Shown: positions 15,098-19,314 of the stretch, piece by piece
Layout of the letters: every line of letters begins with the position of its first letter
Position numbering within the stretch: position 1 is the stretch's first letter
The notes under the pieces: model-generated
The model's database searches: none
Told to the model about the DNA's origin: nothing
The model's input: the letters and a program-made list of their open reading frames with translations, nothing else
DNA from: JBNKHG01 sp050290225
GTDB taxonomy: Bacteria > Pseudomonadota > Gammaproteobacteria > Pseudomonadales > Cellvibrionaceae
Length of the DNA: 19,314 bases
Direction of reading: 5' to 3'
Assembly: GCA_050290225.1 (NCBI GenBank)
Contig: JBNKHG010000032.1
Location: 1-19,314 of the forward strand
Position numbers and translations under genes: made by a program

Positions 15098-17593
15098 ATG
15101 GTTGCTCTCAGAGACATCTCATTAAAACTGACGCTGATCGGAGCAATCACGCTGTTCTCGGCTCTGACGCTTATTGTTGTGCTGATAGGCGCACATCACT
15201 CTATGGACCAGGCACTGGTCGACCGAGCTCAGCGGTTGCTGATCAGGGACATGGAAGTGCTCAGCCAGCTATTGCAGGACAGGAACGTCGAAGGCCAATG
15301 GCAGGCTGCAACCCCCTTTCTCACAGCGATCAGCGAAGTCCAGGACATCTACTCGGTAAACGTTTTGAAGGAAGATTTGACCCCCTATCTGCACTTCGAC
15401 GCACCCGGCTCGGCGAAAAGTGCTCCCTCCCTGTTTAAGCCGATACTCGGCGCCCGTAGCCTGGAAGAAAAGCAATTCCTGTTTGACACCAATATCGATA
15501 ACCACTTCATTGGTGTGTACCACCCGCTTGCACTTGAGGACACAGAATCCGCGAATCACTCCAACGCCCTTCTGTTTATCAGCTATAACCTGAAACCCAG
15601 CCTGGACTTCACCCATCGCGAGCTGCTACGGACAGCCACCCTCTTTACCGGGATTGGTTCGCTTGGTCTGCTCGGCATGCTGCTTTTTTTCCGTCGCTAT
15701 GTCACCGCCCCCCTGCAGGAGCTGGCAAGCGGGTCTGAAAAAATGGCCGCCGGAAATTATGACCTGCGCTTTAAACTCTCCGGCAACAACGAAATCGGTC
15801 GCCTCGCCGCTACGCTCAACAAGTTTGCCGCCACATCCGCGCAATATATTAAAAAGCTCGAAGGTCAACACAAGCGGCTAAACGACTACCTCAGAAGCGG
15901 CGTCGTTGGCTTGGTCGTGCTTGATGAAAAAGGAAAAATCCTGGAAAGCAACAAATTCATTGCTGAATGCACGGGCTACGACGAACACACGCTGAGTAAT
16001 ATGACATTTTCGGAGCTGGTACACCCGGATGATCGTCGGGAATTGCGCTGGAACAGGCGTAACCTGAACAATTCAGACAACCAGGAAACAACCGCTTCTG
16101 TACGAGTCACCGCCAAAAACGGATTGACCCGTTGGCTGGACTGCAACGTCAAATTCGAGCAACCCAACAAGTCGGAAAAAGGCTATTTTGTTATTTTTCT
16201 GCGCGACATCACCGCCAGGCGAAAACATGAATCCCGCATACACCAACTGGCCCATTTCGACGAGCTCACCCTGTTACCAAACCGCAGGCTGCTCAATGAA
16301 AAGCTGGAGCTGGCCATAGACAGCGCCCGCCGTCTTCAACACCTGGCGGCGATCATGTTTATCGACCTGGATTTTTTCAAAGACGTTAATGACTCTCTCG
16401 GCCACCAAGTGGGCGACAAGTTGCTGTACCAGGTCGCCGAACGCCTGAAACGGCATATTCGCCAGAAAGACACCTTGGCCCGCGTCGGTGGCGATGAGTT
16501 TGTACTGTTAATTCAAAGCTTGCCCAATCGAAAGGAGGATGCCGTCGACAGTCTTCAGCAGCTGGGCACCCGCCTACTGAATGATATGGCCCTACCCTAT
16601 AAGGTGGAGGGCTACAAACTGCATCTCACAGCCAGTGCCGGCGTCAGCTTCTATCCCGTTAACGCCGACAACAGGCAGGACTTGTTGCGTCAGGCCGATA
16701 CGGCCATGTACCACGCCAAGATGTCAGGCCGCAACAACTTGCGCTTTTTCCACCAGGAGATGCAAATCAAGGCCAACGAGCGCCTAAACCTCAGAAGCCA
16801 GATACAACAGGCTGTCGATGAACAACAGTTCGAAATATATTTTCAACCTCAGGTGCAGGTCAACTCGGGTCGGATCATCTCTGCAGAATGCCTGATTCGC
16901 TGGCACCATCCGCAGCAGGGGGTGATTTCACCGACGGATTTTATTCCGATTGCTGAAGAGAGTGGACTTATTATCGAAATTGGCGACTGGGTTCTCGAAG
17001 CGGCTTGTCACTATCTCCGGCAACTGCAAGAGCACCCCGATGGAAATATCGTCAAGCACCTTTCGATCAACATCAGCCCGCGCCAGTTTCACAGTAAACA
17101 CTTTGTCGAGCGGGTAAAGGAACTCATCAACAATCACCAGGTCGACGCGCACCGTTTGTGTTTTGAAATAACGGAAAACCTGTTGGTGGATAATCTTGAT
17201 ATCGCCATTGCCATAGCCGAAGAACTCAAAACCCTGGGAATCAGTCTTTCAATCGACGATTTTGGTACCGGCTACTCATCGCTCAGTTATCTGACCCAAT
17301 TGCCCCTCGATGAAATAAAAATCGACAAATCCTTTATCGATGTCATCCCGGGCAAGCGTCGCGGTGTCACTATCGTCGAGACCATCCTGTCCATGGCGAA
17401 GCACCTGGGTGCCCGAGTCGTGGCCGAAGGCGTTGAGACCCCGGCACAACTGGCCTACTTAAGGAGCAAGCAGTGCGATCTCTACCAGGGCTATCTGAGT
17501 TCGCCTCCAGTGACCTTTGAGGCATTCTGCAATTTTTTGGCGAGGGATGGCCAGAGAGAATATACTGAGAAATTCGATGCCGGAGCAATATAG
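15098..17593 (+). CDS. HAMP-PAS-GGDEF-EAL membrane sensor, probably bifunctional for c-di-GMP
   Basis: The 831-residue protein has membrane segments at about 11-31 and 180-197 with a periplasmic sensor region of about 150 residues between them. These are followed by HAMP (about 198-250), PAS (about 266-382, ending in IFLRDITARRKHE), GGDEF and EAL. The GGDEF motif is intact at 464-468 and has the RxxD inhibitory site (RQKD) five residues before it, so cyclase activity with product feedback is expected. In the EAL domain the signature reads ECL (597-599). The key Glu is kept, as are NIS, EITE, DDFGTGYSSLSYL, IKIDKSF and VVAEGVE, so phosphodiesterase activity is possible. The end of the domain reads QGYLSSPP rather than the usual QGYxFSKP. 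The CBS gene begins 6 bp later. Confidence 0.94.
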   Translation: MVALRDISLKLTLIGAITLFSALTLIVVLIGAHHSMDQALVDRAQRLLIRDMEVLSQLLQDRNVEGQWQAATPFLTAISEVQDIYSVNVLKEDLTPYLHFDAPGSAKSAPSLFKPILGARSLEEKQFLFDTNIDNHFIGVYHPLALEDTESANHSNALLFISYNLKPSLDFTHRELLRTATLFTGIGSLGLLGMLLFFRRYVTAPLQELASGSEKMAAGNYDLRFKLSGNNEIGRLAATLNKFAATSAQYIKKLEGQHKRLNDYLRSGVVGLVVLDEKGKILESNKFIAECTGYDEHTLSNMTFSELVHPDDRRELRWNRRNLNNSDNQETTASVRVTAKNGLTRWLDCNVKFEQPNKSEKGYFVIFLRDITARRKHESRIHQLAHFDELTLLPNRRLLNEKLELAIDSARRLQHLAAIMFIDLDFFKDVNDSLGHQVGDKLLYQVAERLKRHIRQKDTLARVGGDEFVLLIQSLPNRKEDAVDSLQQLGTRLLNDMALPYKVEGYKLHLTASAGVSFYPVNADNRQDLLRQADTAMYHAKMSGRNNLRFFHQEMQIKANERLNLRSQIQQAVDEQQFEIYFQPQVQVNSGRIISAECLIRWHHPQQGVISPTDFIPIAEESGLIIEIGDWVLEAACHYLRQLQEHPDGNIVKHLSINISPRQFHSKHFVERVKELINNHQVDAHRLCFEITENLLVDNLDIAIAIAEELKTLGISLSIDDFGTGYSSLSYLTQLPLDEIKIDKSFIDVIPGKRRGVTIVETILSMAKHLGARVVAEGVETPAQLAYLRSKQCDLYQGYLSSPPVTFEAFCNFLARDGQREYTEKFDAGAI

Positions 17594-17599
17594 GGCACC

Positions 17600-18028
17600 A
17601 TGAATATCAGCAAGATCATGACAACCAATATCGTCACAGTGCACATGGACGATGACCTGGCCAAGGTTCGCGATATCTTTTCCCGACAAAACTTTCACCA
17701 GCTGCTTGTCACCGCCACGGTGAATAAAAAGCGCAAACTGGTGGGGGTTATTTCCGACCGGGACCTGTTTAAAGCATTGAGCCCCAACCTTGGCACCGCC
17801 GCCGAAACCGACAAGGATCAGCAAACCCTGAAAAAAAAGGTTCACCAGGTGATGAGCCGCAGCCCCAAGACCCTGACCCGGGAAGCTCGCATCTACGACG
17901 CCATTCAACTGTTCAACGACGATCAGGTATCCTGCATTCCCGTTGTCGACCTGGATCACAATCCCGTCGGCATTGTCAGTTGGCGGGATATCTTAAAGGC
18001 CCTGGGTCAGGCTCTTCGCACGCAGTAA
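17600..18028 (+). CDS. Tandem CBS-domain protein
   Basis: The 142-residue protein consists of two CBS motifs and little else: IMTTNIVTVHMDDDLAKVRDIFSRQNFHQLLV...LVGVISDRDLFKAL (about 6-62) and VMSRSPKTLTREARIYDAIQLFNDDQVSCIPVVD...PVGIVSWRDILKAL (about 83-138). Such pairs form a Bateman module that binds adenosine nucleotides. No catalytic domain is attached, so a regulatory role is likely. The 6-bp gap to the GGDEF-EAL gene, with the AGGG site overlapping that gene's stop, points to translational coupling and a shared function. Confidence 0.92.
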   Translation: MNISKIMTTNIVTVHMDDDLAKVRDIFSRQNFHQLLVTATVNKKRKLVGVISDRDLFKALSPNLGTAAETDKDQQTLKKKVHQVMSRSPKTLTREARIYDAIQLFNDDQVSCIPVVDLDHNPVGIVSWRDILKALGQALRTQ

Positions 18029-18045
18029 GGCGCGAAGAACTTCCA

Positions 18046-18340
18046 TCATTCGGTGATTCCCAATACCAGTATCGACAACAGTGCCAGTGGCACAAGATAG
18101 CGAATCAGGAAATACCAGGCCCGGAACTTCCAGCCACGCCCCAGGGCCAGCTCTTCTCGCGTATTCGCCGGTTGCATAACCCAGCCGGCAAAAATCGCAA
18201 TCATCAAACCGCCCACCGGCAGCATCACCTGATCGATCAGGAAGGTGAGTATTTCATTGATATTCATGCTTTCGAACCCGGGAACCCAGCGCAAAGGGTT
18301 AAAATCCACCAGGAGATTATTGGAAAGCACTGTCAAGGTC
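18046..18340 (-). pseudogene. C-terminal fragment of an NSS-family sodium-dependent transporter
   Basis: About 98 codons remain, reading from roughly TLTVLSNNLLVDFNP to the stop at 18046-18048. The stretch ILTFLIDQVMLPVGGLMIAIFAGWVMQ followed by RYLVPLALLSILVLG matches the final membrane segments of bacterial neurotransmitter:sodium symporter (SNF) proteins, which are normally about 450 residues long. The rest of the gene is missing. Upstream on the minus strand the sequence is antisense to an IS91-type transposase remnant, so the gene was cut and is presumably dead. The exact junction is uncertain by some tens of bases. Confidence 0.7.
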
Positions 18341-18834
18341 GACAACAAGACGGCCGGCTTCAGCCTCCATGCCGGGGTCACCACCGCCGCCCACCAGCGC
18401 GACAAGTTGGAACGTATCTATCGTTATGTGGCCCGGCCCGCCGTGTCATAGAAACGCCTCTCCCTTACCCGCTTCCACGGCGGCTTCGCACCCAATAGCC
18501 GTCACCGGGTGACCATCACGCCAGCCAAACGAGGAAAGGGCAAAGCACCCAATAACGCCGAAGATCAGGGCGATAAATCACCTGAACAACAACGCCAGAC
18601 CATGACCTGGGCAAGGCGGCTCAAGCGTGTCTTCAATGTCGATATCACTGTCTGTGAGCACTGCGCCGGTCCCGTCAAGGAATCGCTTGCATCGAGGACC
18701 CGGTGGTTATCAACACCATCCCCACCCACCTGGCGAAAAAAGAAGAAAAGGAACGCGCCCTAAACACTGCCGCTCGTGCGCCACCCGTGCTCACCGGGCT
18801 TGCGCAACAGCTCGCTCAGATAACCCGAATATGA
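18341..18834 (+). pseudogene. IS91-family transposase remnant
   Basis: The reading frame shows pieces typical of the C-terminal part of IS91/IS801-type transposases: AGFSLHAGVTTAAHQRDKLERIYRYVARPAVS, then LTRFHGGFAPNSRHR, then MTWARRLKRVFNVDITVCEHCAGPVK, then IACIEDPVVINTI. The damage is threefold. A TAG at 18449-18451 replaces an expected sense codon. An in-frame deletion joins KRLSL directly to TRFHG, losing about 50 residues usual in the family. A one-base deletion near 18684 shifts the frame before IACIEDP. The catalytic HUH/Y2 part is absent. The last frame ends at TGA 18832-18834. It adjoins the cut transporter and probably marks the break. Confidence 0.78.
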
Positions 18835-19042
18835 TAAAACAACGATCTTGAAAAGCAGGGATATTGCTTCCCTGTTGGCCTCTCTATTGCCTCGCGGTCA
18901 AAAATCAGCAAAAAAGCGAGACAAGCAGCGTATCAACATCACCTGCATCTAAGATTTCAGATCACCTGCACCCAGATCACCTGCACCCTTGAATCTACGC
19001 AACAAACAATCGCTCCTACATTGAAACGGTGATTTAAAATTC
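18835..19042. other. Non-coding spacer with hairpin and tandem duplication
   Basis: No gene is seen. A hairpin CAGGGA (18856-18861) with TCCCTG (18869-18874), loop of 7, lies just after the transposase remnant and could be part of the element's old end, since IS91-type elements carry hairpins near their termini. A 15-bp tandem repeat follows at 18959-18988. The rest shows nothing I can assign. Confidence 0.4.
18959..18988. repeat. 15-bp perfect tandem duplication
   Basis: AGATCACCTGCACCC occurs twice head to tail (18959-18973 and 18974-18988). A third partial match, ATCACCTGCA, lies at 18938-18947. It is in non-coding DNA, so slippage is the simplest explanation. Confidence 0.85.
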
Positions 19043-19237
19043 CTATATTAGAATGGGTTCCGCCGGCATCAGGGAGCCATCGAGTTGATAAACCTCCATA
19101 TAGGTGGCGGTCATCGCTAAAGGCACGATCCCGGCCGATCTCTCCTGCGGCCATTTTAATGCCAAAGGGTATAGCCCGCCAGCACCGGCGGCGGCTTCAA
19201 ACACTAACAATAACACTCTGGTTGCTGGGCCAGGTAA
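19043..19237 (-). pseudogene. Possible 3' end of a broken unrecognised gene
   Basis: An open minus-strand frame ends at TAG 19043-19045 and encodes VFEAAAGAGGLYPLALKWPQ, RSAGIVPLAMTATYMEVYQL and DGSLMPAEPILI in order. The composition looks protein-like rather than random, yet it has no credible start and stops a few codons upstream (TAG at 19238-19240). It overlaps the frame that comes in from the window edge. One frameshift near 19210-19235 would join the two. I do not recognise the family. Confidence 0.3.
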
Positions 19238-19314
19238 CTAAAATAGGCCGTATCCTTGTAGGGAAGCTTCATAAAACCCGAGACACCCAGGCCGTCGATC
19301 AGGTGCAAATGGGC
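19204..19314 (-). CDS. Partial reading frame running off the window edge, unrecognised
   Basis: The frame is open from the window edge to TAG at 19204-19206 and encodes 36 residues, including LHLIDGLGVSGFMKLPYKDT and AYFSYLAQQPECYC. No domain is recognised. It may be the true C-terminus of a minus-strand gene, or the front part of one broken by the frameshift described for 19043-19237. Confidence 0.35.
   Translation of the reverse strand, partial: AHLHLIDGLGVSGFMKLPYKDTAYFSYLAQQPECYC

Noticed and set aside
18900..18990. Fourth copy of the palindromic repeat or an iteron/CRISPR-like array
   Set aside because: The sequence CAACATCACCTGCA only loosely resembles the arm and lacks an inverted partner. 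Two units of 15 bp without spacers are not an array.

Overview
The window looks like chromosomal DNA of a Gammaproteobacterium. The evidence is GreB, a divergent BkdR-like Lrp regulator and branched-chain-type 2-oxoacid dehydrogenase locus, an OruR/ArgR-type AraC regulator, and two large membrane GGDEF-EAL proteins. A marine or cellulolytic lineage such as the Cellvibrionales is a guess from overall gene style, not from a marker. No rRNA, tRNA, CRISPR array or prophage was seen.

Left part (1-5517): a GC-rich, non-coding, structured leader (1-112) runs into a partial copy of a palindromic repeat. Then come an S9 prolyl-oligopeptidase-type serine peptidase, a second copy of the repeat, greB, a leader with competing GC hairpins, and a membrane GGDEF-EAL protein. 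That protein has a degenerate GGDEF (SGNEF) but an intact EAL domain, so it is probably a c-di-GMP phosphodiesterase.

Middle part (5538-14273): amino-acid and acyl-CoA catabolism. A minus-strand pair encodes an acyl-CoA dehydrogenase and a type-2 3-hydroxyacyl-CoA dehydrogenase (SDR), and ends at a good rho-independent terminator. It is divergent from an AraC-type regulator. The third and best copy of the repeat (119 bp with 26-bp inverted ends) fills almost the whole gap between the araC-type gene and a convergent Lrp/AsnC gene. The Lrp gene is divergent from a three-gene operon: a fused E1 alpha-beta 2-oxoacid dehydrogenase, a lipoyl E2 acyltransferase and an aspartate/aromatic-type aminotransferase. 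A plausible combined route is amino acid to 2-oxoacid (aminotransferase), to acyl-CoA (E1/E2, with E3 supplied from elsewhere), to enoyl-CoA (acyl-CoA dehydrogenase), to 3-hydroxyacyl-CoA (hydratase elsewhere), to 3-oxoacyl-CoA (SDR).

Right part (14317-18028): a MerR-type HTH fused to a receiver domain is divergent from a HAMP-PAS-GGDEF-EAL protein with both catalytic domains apparently competent. That gene is followed 6 bp later by a two-CBS protein. This looks like a small signalling locus.

Far right (18046-19314): a decayed zone. The C-terminal end of an NSS-family sodium-dependent transporter abuts a broken IS91-family transposase carrying a nonsense codon, an internal deletion and a frameshift. 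Beyond it are a hairpin, a 15-bp tandem duplication, and two overlapping reading frames of an unrecognised, possibly frameshifted, minus-strand gene that runs off the window edge.
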